DNA of 64,000 bases. Origin: Streptomyces sp. WM6378 (GTDB lineage: Bacteria > Actinomycetota > Actinomycetes > Streptomycetales > Streptomycetaceae). Below the pieces are notes generated by a model. That model searched no databases, had not been told where the DNA came from, and was given only the letters and a program-made list of their open reading frames with translations. The stretch spans positions 1-64,000 of the forward strand of contig NZ_LGDD01000199.1 of the NCBI RefSeq assembly GCF_001279695.1, in the 5' to 3' direction. This document shows positions 26,271-35,917 of this stretch, piece after piece. The first letter of the stretch is position 1. Every line of letters begins with the position of its first letter. The translations under genes were made by a program, and so were the position numbers.

Positions 26271-26479
26271 GCGACGGCACCCTTGGGAGCGGTCTCCCAG
26301 GTGACGTCGCCACCTATCGCCACGACCTTCGGTGCGATCTCCCAGGTGACGTCCTGTGCGGTCGTTGCTCCGGACTTCGCGGGGTGGGTCTCCCAAGTGA
26401 CGTCCCCAGGCGCCGAGAGAGCGCAGAGAGCAGCCGCCACAACGGCTGTCGTGCTTAGTGCTCGAACCATCCTGCTCAT
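26267..26479 (-). CDS. Small secreted-type precursor peptide with three DVTWE repeats
   Basis: A 70-aa peptide too short for most gene finders. MSRMVRALSTTAVVAAALCA forms a basic N terminus plus hydrophobic core like a Sec signal, with a possible cleavage after ALSA. The remaining about 47 residues carry DVTWE three times (DNA 26390-26404, 26339-26353, 26294-26308), spaced 17 and 15 residues apart and followed by T/I-x-P-K/A. The nucleotide copies are also near-identical. The ATG at 26479 has GGTGGAG upstream. The stop overlaps the Rieske-like gene start. It resembles a multi-core peptide precursor (RiPP or signalling peptide); no known family is recognised. Confidence 0.72.
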   Translation of the reverse strand: MSRMVRALSTTAVVAAALCALSAPGDVTWETHPAKSGATTAQDVTWEIAPKVVAIGGDVTWETAPKGAVA

Positions 26480-26610
26480 GGCCGATCTCCACCTCTTTTG
26501 ATCATTACCTCCCCCCGCGGATACGACGATGGCCCACTCCGGCCACTTGCACCAGCGCAGCCAGGCATCATGTTCCTGTAATTCAAAAGGATGAGGGGGG
26601 TGCAACTAGG

Positions 26611-27588
26611 TTGAAACAAGGGCACATAGGACACGATCACGGCCCGGTTGATCTGTGCGAGACAGGAACGGCTCTGTACGCCCTTGCCCTGCGTACAGGC
26701 GGGATATCCCGCTCAGAGGCCGACTCCGCCCCGTGCCTGGTCGACCTCACCCTGCTCCGCCCCGATCCCGACGACGCCCAGCTGCTGCGCCCGGTTCCGC
26801 CCACGGTGGTGCTCAACCTGCTGACCCAGCCGCTGGAACGCGAGATCCAGGAGCGCAGAAAGCTCTCGGTCGCCCTCGCCGACACCTTCGAGCCATTCAT
26901 GTCGATCGCGACGCCGGCGACCACCGGCACGCACGCGATCACGGTCCTCGAAGGCCTCGAACTGATCAACGCGACCCTCGACCGCGTCATCAACGAATGC
27001 ACCGAGGAACTGCTCGTCATCCAGCCCGGCAGCGGCCGCAGGCCCGAGAGCTTCGAGGCGGGCCTGCGCCGCATCGAGCCGCTGCTCGCCCGCGGCGTGG
27101 AGATGCGCACCCTCTACCAGCACACCGCCCGCCACCACTCCGCCACCATCGGCTACGTGGAACGGATCGCTCCGTACGGTCTGGAGGTGCGCACCCTTGA
27201 GGAGATCATCGACCGGCTCATCATCATGGACCGCAAGATCGCCTTCATACCCGCCCGCAGCGACCGTCAAGTCGCCCTGGAACTGCGGCACGAGGGGCTC
27301 GTGCAGTACCTGGTGGGCGTCTTCGACCAGTTCTGGCAGTACGCCACCCCGTGGGACGACGAGGTGCCCTACCACCTGGAGACGGCCGGCATCACCGGCG
27401 TCCAGCGCTCCATCGCCAAGCTCCTGGTGGAGGGCCACGTGGACGAGGCGATCGCCCGCCGCCTCGGCATGAACGTACGCACCTGCCGCGCGCACATCGC
27501 CAAGCTGGCGGCCGCGCTCGGCAGCGGGAGCCGTGCCCAACTCGGCTTCCTCATCGCACAGTCCGGCATCCTGGACAAGGACGCCTGA
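26611..27588 (+). CDS. HTH regulator, paralog 1 (LuxR-like C terminus)
   Basis: A 325-aa regulator. A central sensor region (about 60-255) of TrmB/phospholipase-D-like character contains the conserved IDRLIIMDRKIAFIPA and RTLYQHTARHHS-type blocks. A C-terminal LuxR-type HTH (EGHVDEAIARRLGMNVRTCRAHIAKLAAALGSGSRAQLGF) follows. It has no receiver domain. The best in-frame start is TTG 26611 with GGGGGG ten bases upstream. It is divergent from the DVTWE peptide operon, so it probably controls it. It is more distant from the other two paralogs than they are from each other. Confidence 0.82.
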   Translation: MKQGHIGHDHGPVDLCETGTALYALALRTGGISRSEADSAPCLVDLTLLRPDPDDAQLLRPVPPTVVLNLLTQPLEREIQERRKLSVALADTFEPFMSIATPATTGTHAITVLEGLELINATLDRVINECTEELLVIQPGSGRRPESFEAGLRRIEPLLARGVEMRTLYQHTARHHSATIGYVERIAPYGLEVRTLEEIIDRLIIMDRKIAFIPARSDRQVALELRHEGLVQYLVGVFDQFWQYATPWDDEVPYHLETAGITGVQRSIAKLLVEGHVDEAIARRLGMNVRTCRAHIAKLAAALGSGSRAQLGFLIAQSGILDKDA

Positions 27589-27593
27589 AACCG

Positions 27594-28442
27594 TCACCGC
27601 GGGGCGACCGGGTGCGCGGGGCCGCCGAGGCCGGCCCGGGCGATGCGGACGCCGAGCTGTGCGCGGCTGGAGGAGCCGAGCGCCTCGGCGAGGCGGCCGA
27701 TGTGGTGGCGGCAGGTGCGCACGCTGATGCCGAGCCGCTGCGCGACGGCCGCGTCCTGGTGGCCCTCGGCGAGCAGCGCCGCGATGACGCGCTCGCGGTG
27801 CGTGATGCCGGCGATGCCGGTCGCCGCCGGTACGGGTTCGGCGAGCGGGACGGCCCGGTTCCACAGGCACTCGAAGACCGTCACCAGGTGGCCGACGAGG
27901 GCGGGCTGGCGCAGCTCCAGGGCGCTGGTGCGCTCCGGGTTGGCGGGCAGGAACGCCACCGTGCGGTCGAAGACCATCATCCGGTCGGTGACCTCGTCCA
28001 GGGTGCGCACCTCGGCGCCGTCGCCGAGCCGCTCCAAGTAGGCGTTCAGGGCGGGCCCGTAGCGGGCCACGTGCGTGTACAGGGTGCGCATCCGCGCGCC
28101 GCGGGCCACGAGCGCCGGGTCCCGCGTCGAGGCCTGCGCCAGGATGCTCGGCGAGCGGATCCCGTCGGGCTGCACGGTCAGCATCTCGGTGGCGCAGGCG
28201 GCCGAGGCCGAGGCGATGGCCGCGTCGATCTCGTCGAAGCCGTCGAGCACCCGGACGGCCGCGCAGGGCTCGGGGGCGCGCGTGCCGATCGACGCGTACC
28301 GCTCGAAGGCCTCGGCGATCCAGCCCGCCCTGCGCCGCGTGTCGGCGAGGCCGTCGTGGATGCCGCGCACCAGCAGAGCCACGGCAGCGGCGTCCACCTC
28401 GCCGCCCCCCGGCCCCGCGTCCCCGTGAGTCGAGCTGCTCAT
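27594..28442 (-). CDS. HTH regulator, paralog 2 (LuxR-like C terminus)
   Basis: A 282-aa regulator closely related to paralog 3: RMRTLYTHVARYGPALNAYL, VRTLDEVTDRMMVFDRTVAFLPA and the HTH EGHQDAAVAQRLGISVRTCRHHIGRLAEALGSSSRAQLG. It lacks the N-terminal about 45 residues present in paralogs 1 and 3 (which include the CLIDLGLL-type block). The start is ATG 28442, with GTG 28454 as alternative. It converges with paralog 1, with 5 bp between stops. Confidence 0.82.
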   Translation of the reverse strand: MSSSTHGDAGPGGGEVDAAAVALLVRGIHDGLADTRRRAGWIAEAFERYASIGTRAPEPCAAVRVLDGFDEIDAAIASASAACATEMLTVQPDGIRSPSILAQASTRDPALVARGARMRTLYTHVARYGPALNAYLERLGDGAEVRTLDEVTDRMMVFDRTVAFLPANPERTSALELRQPALVGHLVTVFECLWNRAVPLAEPVPAATGIAGITHRERVIAALLAEGHQDAAVAQRLGISVRTCRHHIGRLAEALGSSSRAQLGVRIARAGLGGPAHPVAPR

Positions 28443-28489
28443 ACTGAACACCACGATGCATCCCGAGCCGCCCGGCCACCACCGTCATG

Positions 28490-28506
28490 TTGCTGCACTG
28501 CATCAA
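28490..28506. promoter_or_regulatory. Imperfect dyad upstream of HTH paralog 2
   Basis: TTGCTGCACTGCATCAA is an 8-1-8 dyad with one mismatch pair, located about 48 bp upstream of the paralog 2 start in the 114-bp spacer after paralog 3. It is a candidate binding site for one of the three paralogs. No clear second copy was found near the other two genes. Confidence 0.35.
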
Positions 28507-28556
28507 CTGGAGGTGGAATAAAGCTCGACATGTCCGCATGTTGCGCGCGTCGCGGA

Positions 28557-29531
28557 TTACCGAGGGTGCGCGTCCAGGCCCAACTGTGCGATGCGGACGC
28601 CGAGTTGGGTGCGGCTGGAGCTGCCGAGGACGTCGGCGAGGCGGCTGATGTGGTGGCGGCAGGTGCGCACGCTGATGCCGAGCCGCTGCGCGATCACCGC
28701 GTCCTGGTGGCCCTCGGCGAGCAGCGCCGCGATGACCCGCTCGCGGTGCGTGACGCCCTCGATGTCGGTGGCCGCGGGCACGGCCTCGGTCAGCGGCACC
28801 GCGAGCCGCCACAGCCGCTCGAAGACGGTCGCCAGGTACTCGACGAGCGCCGGGTGGCGCAGCTCCAGGGCGCTGCTGTCGTCCGCGGCGGCCGGGATGA
28901 TCGCCACCGTACGGTCGAACAGGAGGAGCCGGTCGGTGACTTCGTCGAGGGTGCGCACCTCGACCGCGCGGCCCTCCAGCTGGTGCAGGTAGTCGGCGAG
29001 ACCGGTGCCGTAGCGGGCGACGTGGGTGTACAGGGTGCGCATCCGCACCCCGCGCTCCACCATGTCCAGGGCCCGCGGCAGCGCCTGCGACAGGACGTGC
29101 TCGGGGCGGATGCCGCGGGGCTGGATGGTGAGCGCCTCGGTGGTGCAGCCGGCGATCGCGTCGTCGATGGCCGCGTTGATGCGGGGGATGCCGTCCAGGA
29201 CGCGGATGGCCTCGGTGCCGGCCGGCGCGGGCGCGTCGAGGGCGGCGAACCGCTCGAACGCCGCCGCCACCACGCCCGTTCGGGCCTGGCTCGCCGCGAT
29301 GTCCTCGTGGATTCCGCGCAACAGCCGTGCCATCACCGCCTGCGGGGAGGTCGGCAGGAGCCATTCGAGGGCGCCGGGGTCGGGGTGCAGGAGCCCGAGA
29401 TCGATCAGGCAGGTGGCGTCGCCCGCGGCCTCGCGCGCGAGGCGTCCGGCGCGCAGCGCCTGCGCGTACGCCCGTTCCCCGGCCGCGCACAGCCGGTCCG
29501 CGCCATGCGGATGCGCCACCTGCTCAGACAT
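28557..29531 (-). CDS. HTH regulator, paralog 3 (LuxR-like C terminus)
   Basis: A 324-aa regulator with the full-length family layout. The N-terminal block (about 1-60) includes ATCLIDLGLLHPDPG, matching CLVDLTLLRPDPD of paralog 1. The sensor region shows RMRTLYTHVARYGTGLADYLHQ and VRTLDEVTDRLLLFDRTVAIIPA. The C-terminal HTH is EGHQDAVIAQRLGISVRTCRHHISRLADVLGSSSRTQLG. ATG 29531 is preceded by GGGGGAGGG. It lies just downstream of the hspR terminator and tandem with paralog 2. Confidence 0.85.
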   Translation of the reverse strand: MSEQVAHPHGADRLCAAGERAYAQALRAGRLAREAAGDATCLIDLGLLHPDPGALEWLLPTSPQAVMARLLRGIHEDIAASQARTGVVAAAFERFAALDAPAPAGTEAIRVLDGIPRINAAIDDAIAGCTTEALTIQPRGIRPEHVLSQALPRALDMVERGVRMRTLYTHVARYGTGLADYLHQLEGRAVEVRTLDEVTDRLLLFDRTVAIIPAAADDSSALELRHPALVEYLATVFERLWRLAVPLTEAVPAATDIEGVTHRERVIAALLAEGHQDAVIAQRLGISVRTCRHHISRLADVLGSSSRTQLGVRIAQLGLDAHPR

Positions 29532-29644
29532 GCCCTCCCCCGCCTCCCTGCGACCGAGCCCGATGACCTTATCCCCATCGGACCCCGCGTTCACGGTGAT
29601 CGCCGAGTGAGCGCCAGGCGAGCGCCGAGTGAGCTCCGGGCGCG

Positions 29645-29682
29645 AAAGGCCCGCCGCCCCGGAAGGGGGCAGCGGGCCTTTT
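29645..29682 (-). terminator. Terminator of the dnaK-grpE-dnaJ-hspR operon
   Basis: AAAGGCCCGC (29645-29654) pairs with 29672-29681, with an inner CCCC/GGGG stem and short A/T runs on both sides. It lies 32 bp beyond the hspR stop and ahead of HTH paralog 3. Confidence 0.8.
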
Positions 29683-29713
29683 CGGACGCGTACGGGGGCC
29701 GGAGCCGACGGGG

Positions 29714-30181
29714 CTACTCCGACGACCTCTTCGGGCGCCAGACGACCAGCGCGCTGGCCTGCTGGACGTCCTGGTACGGGACCAGGTCCCGGCGGTAGGA
29801 CGCGTGCACCTGGGCCTCGCGCTGCTGCATGGCGACGGCCGCGCCCTCGACCGCGGAGGACAGCTCGGCGACCCGGGCCTGGAGGGCGGCGACCTGGTGC
29901 TCCAGCTCGATGATGCGCTTGATGCCCGCCAGGTTGATGCCCTCGTCCTGCGACAACTGCTGCACCGTACGCAGCAGTTCGATGTCACGGGCCGAGTAGC
30001 GCCGGCCGCGCCCGGCCGTGCGGTCGGGCGAGACCAGGCCGAGGCGGTCGTACTGCCGCAGGGTCTGCGGGTGGAGGCCCGAGAGCTGGGCCGCCACCGA
30101 GATGACGTACACCGGCGTCTCTTCGTTCAACTCGTAAGCCCTAGAGCCAAATTGAGGCTGTCGACGCTGGCGGGGGTCCAT
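29714..30181 (-). CDS. hspR: MerR-family heat-shock repressor HspR
   Basis: A 155-aa repressor that binds HAIR elements with DnaK as co-repressor. The MerR-type winged HTH (YVISVAAQLSGLHPQTLRQYDRLGLVSPDRTAGRGRRYSARD) is followed by the dimerisation helix (EGINLAGIKRIIELEHQVAALQARVAEL). It is the last gene of the operon, one base after dnaJ. HAIR sites at 33932-33952 and 25353-25373 show its regulon in this window. Confidence 0.96.
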   Translation of the reverse strand: MDPRQRRQPQFGSRAYELNEETPVYVISVAAQLSGLHPQTLRQYDRLGLVSPDRTAGRGRRYSARDIELLRTVQQLSQDEGINLAGIKRIIELEHQVAALQARVAELSSAVEGAAVAMQQREAQVHASYRRDLVPYQDVQQASALVVWRPKRSSE

Positions 30182-30182
30182 C

Positions 30183-31364
30183 TCATGCTCCCTTCGCGGC
30201 CTGGAACAGTTCTGCCCGCGGGTCCTGGCCCGCAGTCGCCTCGCGGTAGGTCTCCAAGGCCTCGCGGGCCTTGTCGTCCAGTTCCTTCGGCACGGTCACC
30301 TCGACCGTGACCAGGAGGTCGCCCCGGGTGCCGTCCTTGCGGACCGCGCCCTTGCCGCGGGCCCGCATCGTACGGCCGTTGGGAGTGCCCGCGGGGAGTT
30401 TCAGGGTGACCGGCGGGCCGCTGAGCGTGGGCACCTTGACCTCGGCGCCGAGGGCGGCCTCCGTGAAGGTGACCGGCACCGTGACGGTCAGGTTGTCGTC
30501 CTTGCGGCCGAACACCGGGTGCGCGTCGACGTGGACGACCACGTACAGGTCGCCCGCGGGGCCGCCCCGCTCGCCCGGCGCGCCCTTGCCGCGCAGCCTG
30601 ATCCGCTGGTTGTTGCTGACGCCCGCCGGGATGCGGACCTGCATGGTGCGCGAGGAACGCGCCCGGCCGCTGCCCTTGCAGACGTCGCACGGGTTCTCGG
30701 CGATCAGGCCGCGGCCCTTGCAGTCCACGCACGGGTCGGTCAGCGAGAAGCCGCCGCCCGAGCCGCGCGAGACCTGGCCGGTGCCGACACAGGTCGGGCA
30801 CACCCGGGGCGTGCCGTTCTTGTCGCCGGTGCCCGAACAGGCCTTGCAGGGGGACTGGCTGGACAGCCGGATCGGGACGGTGGCCCCGTCGACCGCCTCG
30901 GTGAAGCTGAGCGTCACCTCGGACTCCAGGTCCTGCCCCCGGCGCGGCTGGGTGCGCGTGCCGGTGCCGGCGCCGCCCCGGTTGAACAGGCCGCCGAACA
31001 CGTCGCCGAGGCCGCCGCCGAAGCCGCCTGCCCCGGCGCCGCCGGGCTGCTGCCCGCCGAACAGGTCGCCCAGGTCGAAGTTGAAGCTGCCGCCGCCGGC
31101 CCCGGGACCGGCCCGGAAGCCGCCGTTGCCGAACAGGGCGCGCGCCTCGTCGTACTCCTTGCGCTTCTTGGGGTCGCCGAGGATGTCGTTGGCCTCGGAG
31201 ATCTCCTTGAAGCGCTCCTCCGCCTTGGTGTCGCCCTTGTTGGCGTCGGGGTGGTTCTCGCGCGCGAGCTTGCGGTACGCCTTCTTGATCTCGGCGTCGG
31301 TGGCGTCCTTGGGGACGCCGAGAACCTTGTAGTAGTCCTTCTCGACGAAGTCCTTCGTGTTCAT
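30183..31364 (-). CDS. dnaJ: Chaperone DnaJ (type I Hsp40)
   Basis: A 393-aa co-chaperone that delivers clients to DnaK and stimulates its ATPase. The J domain contains the HPD motif in ENHPDANKGD (about 37-39). A long Gly/Phe region (about 75-150) precedes the zinc-binding domain with four CxxCxGxG repeats (CKACSGTG, CPTCVGTG, CVDCKGRG, CDVCKGSG), and C-terminal substrate-binding domains end the protein. It is linked to grpE (45-bp gap) and hspR (1 bp). Confidence 0.97.
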   Translation of the reverse strand: MNTKDFVEKDYYKVLGVPKDATDAEIKKAYRKLARENHPDANKGDTKAEERFKEISEANDILGDPKKRKEYDEARALFGNGGFRAGPGAGGGSFNFDLGDLFGGQQPGGAGAGGFGGGLGDVFGGLFNRGGAGTGTRTQPRRGQDLESEVTLSFTEAVDGATVPIRLSSQSPCKACSGTGDKNGTPRVCPTCVGTGQVSRGSGGGFSLTDPCVDCKGRGLIAENPCDVCKGSGRARSSRTMQVRIPAGVSNNQRIRLRGKGAPGERGGPAGDLYVVVHVDAHPVFGRKDDNLTVTVPVTFTEAALGAEVKVPTLSGPPVTLKLPAGTPNGRTMRARGKGAVRKDGTRGDLLVTVEVTVPKELDDKAREALETYREATAGQDPRAELFQAAKGA

Positions 31365-31409
31365 CGACGTCCCTCCTCTCGGACGATCACTTCTTCAATG
31401 ACCGCTGCG

Positions 31410-32047
31410 TCAGCCCTTGTCGGGGCCACCGCTCTCCTCATCGCTCGACTTTTCTTCCTTGGCGGCCGCGCCCGGCTGGGGCTCGGCCACCGCGACCCGC
31501 GCGGGGCGGATCGTACGCTCGCCGATCCGGTAGCCCGGCTGCAGGATCGCCACGCAGGTCGTCTCGGTGACGTCCGGCGCGTAGCTGTGCATCAGGGCCT
31601 CGTGGACCGTCGGGTCGAAGGGCTCGCCCTCCTTGCCGAACTGCTGCAGGCCCATCTTCGCGGCGACCGTCTCAAGAGACTCGGCCACCGACTTGAAGCC
31701 GCCCTGCAGCTCGCCGTGTTCACGGGCCCGGCCGATGTCGTCGAGCGTGGGCAGCAGCTCGGTCAGGAGGCCGGCGACGGCGATCTCCTTGACCGTGACG
31801 CGGTCCCGCTCCACGCGACGGCGGTAGTTCTGGTACTCGGCCTGCAGGCGCTGGAGGTCCGTGGTGCGCTCGGTGAGCGCCGTCTGGGCCTGGTCCAGCT
31901 GAGCCTGCAGAGCGATCTCCTTGGCCGCGTCCCCGGCCGGGGCCGCCTTCCCCTCCTTGGAGGAGTCGGCGGCCTTCGGCTCGGCGTCTTCCTGAGCGCC
32001 GGAGGGGACGTCGGGCTTCTCCTCGAAGCCCGGGGTCTCCTCAGACA

Positions 32048-32048
<1 letters not shown>
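31410..32048 (-). CDS. grpE: Nucleotide exchange factor GrpE
   Basis: A 212-aa dimeric factor that releases ADP from DnaK. The acidic, low-complexity N terminus (about 1-45) leads into the long coiled coil (about 48-105) and the beta-domain with GLLTELLPTLDDIGRAREHGE and FDPTVHEALM. Its ATG shares the last base of the dnaK TGA (TGATG), so it is translationally coupled. The C-terminal tail is Glu/Ser-rich. Confidence 0.97.
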
Positions 32049-33928
<1,880 letters not shown>

Positions 33929-33931
33929 CTA

Positions 33932-33952
33932 CTTGAGTGGAACTGGCTCAAG
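33932..33952. promoter_or_regulatory. HAIR element (HspR operator) upstream of dnaK
   Basis: CTTGAGT, seven bases (33939-33945), GCTCAAG. It is the same sequence class as the clpB site, and sits 22 bp upstream of the dnaK ATG, overlapping the expected promoter or leader. Confidence 0.93.
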
Positions 33953-33983
33953 GATGCATCATCCGTCCCGGCCGGTCAACAGA

Positions 33984-34004
33984 GCTGAGTCGAGCAGGCT
34001 CAAC
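33984..34004. promoter_or_regulatory. Weak second HAIR-like element upstream of dnaK
   Basis: GCTGAGT, seven bases, GCTCAAC keeps 5 of 7 bases in each half of the HspR site. Its position 52 bp upstream of the first HAIR fits the multiple HAIR sites known at the S. coelicolor dnaK promoter. Confidence 0.5.
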
Positions 34005-34067
34005 TTTTATGTGCGGCTTATGCGCGTGCGGGCCTTCGACCGCAGGCCGTCCGTGGCTGGCCGCAGG

Positions 34068-34829
34068 CTAAACGGCGTGCGCCGCCTGCACAGGCACCCG
34101 TTCCGACGGGTCGAGGGCCCCCTCCCTCAGCAGAACCAAGTCGCACCGGAGCATGCGGCCGTCGCACGGGTCGACGGGGCCCGGCGCAAGGGACATCAGG
34201 GTCAGCCCCAGCTTGTCCCGGGTGAGCGCGAGCAGCTCGTCGAAGAGCTTGCCGCCCTCGAAGAGCGGCACCAGCGGCGCCCCGATCCGCACCCCGCAGA
34301 TCTCGTCCGCGAACTCCCCGACGCCGCCCAGGACTTGGGCCTCGTACCCCTGGACGTCCAGCTGGAGGAAGACCCGCTCGCCGGGGGCGACGAGCTGCTC
34401 CCAGAGCCCGTCCAGGCGCCGGGTCTCCACGATGGCCTTGCCCGTGTGCACGGTGCGGGGGTGGCGGGGCAGCAACGGGAGGAGGGAACTGGCGGGGCCC
34501 GCGTCACCGGAGACGTTGAGGATGGCCTGGCCAGTACGGTCGCCGAGCGCGTACGGCAGCACGGTCCAGGTGTCGTCGAGGGCGGCACGGCGGCGCAGTT
34601 CGGCGCGGGGTTCGCGCAGCGGCTCGAAGGAGACGATGCGGCCGCGGTAGCCGGCCGCGCGCAGCATGGCGCCGAAGTCGCCGCGGTGCGCGCCGACGTC
34701 GAGGACCAGGTCGATCTCGTACCGGGCGAGCAGGCGGACCAGTTCGGGGCCGCCGGGGCGGTGGCGGGCCGAGTCGATGCCGAACCAGCGCATCGCGCGG
34801 TGCGTCAGGCGCAGGGGGGTCGTCGTCAT
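34068..34829 (-). CDS. FkbM-family methyltransferase
   Basis: A 253-aa SAM-dependent O-methyltransferase-like protein. The SAM site is LVLDVGAHRGDFGAMLRAAGYRG with the acidic IVSFEPLREP, and the family segment FLQLDVQGYEAQVLGG is present. It likely methylates a sugar or polyketide hydroxyl. The start is ATG 34829; upstream frame extension is proline-rich and not supported. It sits with an MraY-like transferase and an epimerase-like gene, so surface-glycan or glycolipid decoration is plausible. Confidence 0.85.
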   Translation of the reverse strand: MTTTPLRLTHRAMRWFGIDSARHRPGGPELVRLLARYEIDLVLDVGAHRGDFGAMLRAAGYRGRIVSFEPLREPRAELRRRAALDDTWTVLPYALGDRTGQAILNVSGDAGPASSLLPLLPRHPRTVHTGKAIVETRRLDGLWEQLVAPGERVFLQLDVQGYEAQVLGGVGEFADEICGVRIGAPLVPLFEGGKLFDELLALTRDKLGLTLMSLAPGPVDPCDGRMLRCDLVLLREGALDPSERVPVQAAHAV

Positions 34830-34866
34830 GTGCGTACTGCTCCTGCCGAAATCGCTGGAAACGGGT

Positions 34867-35904
34867 TCATCCCCGGCCACCGGCCAGGTCGGCGGCGGCG
34901 GCGCTGTCCTTGGGCGTGCGGGCGTGCGGGGCGCGGCGGTGCGAGGCATCTCCGTACACCGGGACCCGGAGCAGCAGCACGACCGCGACGGGCACGACGA
35001 GACCGAGCGGCAGCACCGCGACGGGGTCGACGCGCCCGTCGTGGATCTGGAGCCCGACGACCGTGGCGGTCAGCGCCGCGACGCCGAGGACGACCGCCGA
35101 GCCCTGCGTGGTGAGCCCCAGCTTCCGCAGCCGGTGGGCGATGTGGTCGCCGCCGCCGCCCAGGACCGGGCGGCCCGCGCGGCGGCGCGAGACCAGCACG
35201 AGCAGGGTGTCGGTGAGGACGACGAGGGTGAGCGCGAAGAGCTCGGCGGCGGTCTGCGCGCCGGGCGCCCCGGTGTGCACGGCGACCGCCGAGGAGGCGA
35301 GCAGGAACCCGGTGAACAAGGAGCCACAGTCACCGAGATCGATGCGGGCCGGATACCAGTTGTGCAGCAGGAACCCGGTCAGCGCCGCGGCGAGCACGCT
35401 CAGGAGCAGCCCGTGGCCGGGGTGTCCATCGGCGATCGCGCACACCGCGAGGCCGAGCGCGGTGACGGCGGCGACCGCGCCCATCGCGCCGTCGGAGCTG
35501 TCCAGGAGCTGGAAGGCGTGGGTGACGAAGACGATCCACAGCACCGCGAGCGCCCCCGCGCCCGGCGAGAGCCCGGCCAGCGTGACGACGCCGGTCGCGG
35601 CCGCCACCTCCACCGCGAGCCGCACCCGTACGCCCAGTGGCCGCAGGTCTCCGACCAGGCCGAGCAGCGCGACCGCCCCGGCCGCGGCGAGCAGCGGCGC
35701 GACCCCCTCGCCCAGTTCGGCGACGTCGAGCACCGGCCCCGCGCAGGCCACCCCGAGCGTGACCAGCGCGACGGCGATGCCGCCCAGGTGCGGGGTGGTG
35801 TCGCGGCCCCTGCGGCCGAACCTCAGCATCAGGGCGCGGATCAGGGCGGCGAGCAGGGCGGTCAGTACGACGGCCGCCGTCGCGGCCGCGAGCCCGTGCA
35901 GCAT
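34867..35904 (-). CDS. MraY/WecA-like polyprenyl-phosphate sugar-phosphate transferase
   Basis: A 345-aa protein with about ten hydrophobic segments. Active-site-like blocks are PHLGGIAVALV, FQLLDSSDGAMG (in place of the usual NxxDGxDG), IDLGDCGSLFTGFLLA, and a cytoplasmic HIAHRLRKLGLT. These point to the MraY/WecA/TagO family, which moves a sugar-phosphate to undecaprenyl phosphate. The changed Asp-rich motif suggests altered substrate or activity. The last 25 residues are a soluble tail. It lies between the FkbM and SDR genes. Confidence 0.8.
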   Translation of the reverse strand: MLHGLAAATAAVVLTALLAALIRALMLRFGRRGRDTTPHLGGIAVALVTLGVACAGPVLDVAELGEGVAPLLAAAGAVALLGLVGDLRPLGVRVRLAVEVAAATGVVTLAGLSPGAGALAVLWIVFVTHAFQLLDSSDGAMGAVAAVTALGLAVCAIADGHPGHGLLLSVLAAALTGFLLHNWYPARIDLGDCGSLFTGFLLASSAVAVHTGAPGAQTAAELFALTLVVLTDTLLVLVSRRRAGRPVLGGGGDHIAHRLRKLGLTTQGSAVVLGVAALTATVVGLQIHDGRVDPVAVLPLGLVVPVAVVLLLRVPVYGDASHRRAPHARTPKDSAAAADLAGGRG

Positions 35905-35917
35905 GTCGGCCGCCCCC

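Noticed and set aside
26713..29490. 925-aa minus-strand open frame across the three HTH paralogs
   Set aside because: It runs antisense to paralog 1 and out of frame with paralogs 2 and 3; it is Arg/Pro-rich and has no motifs.
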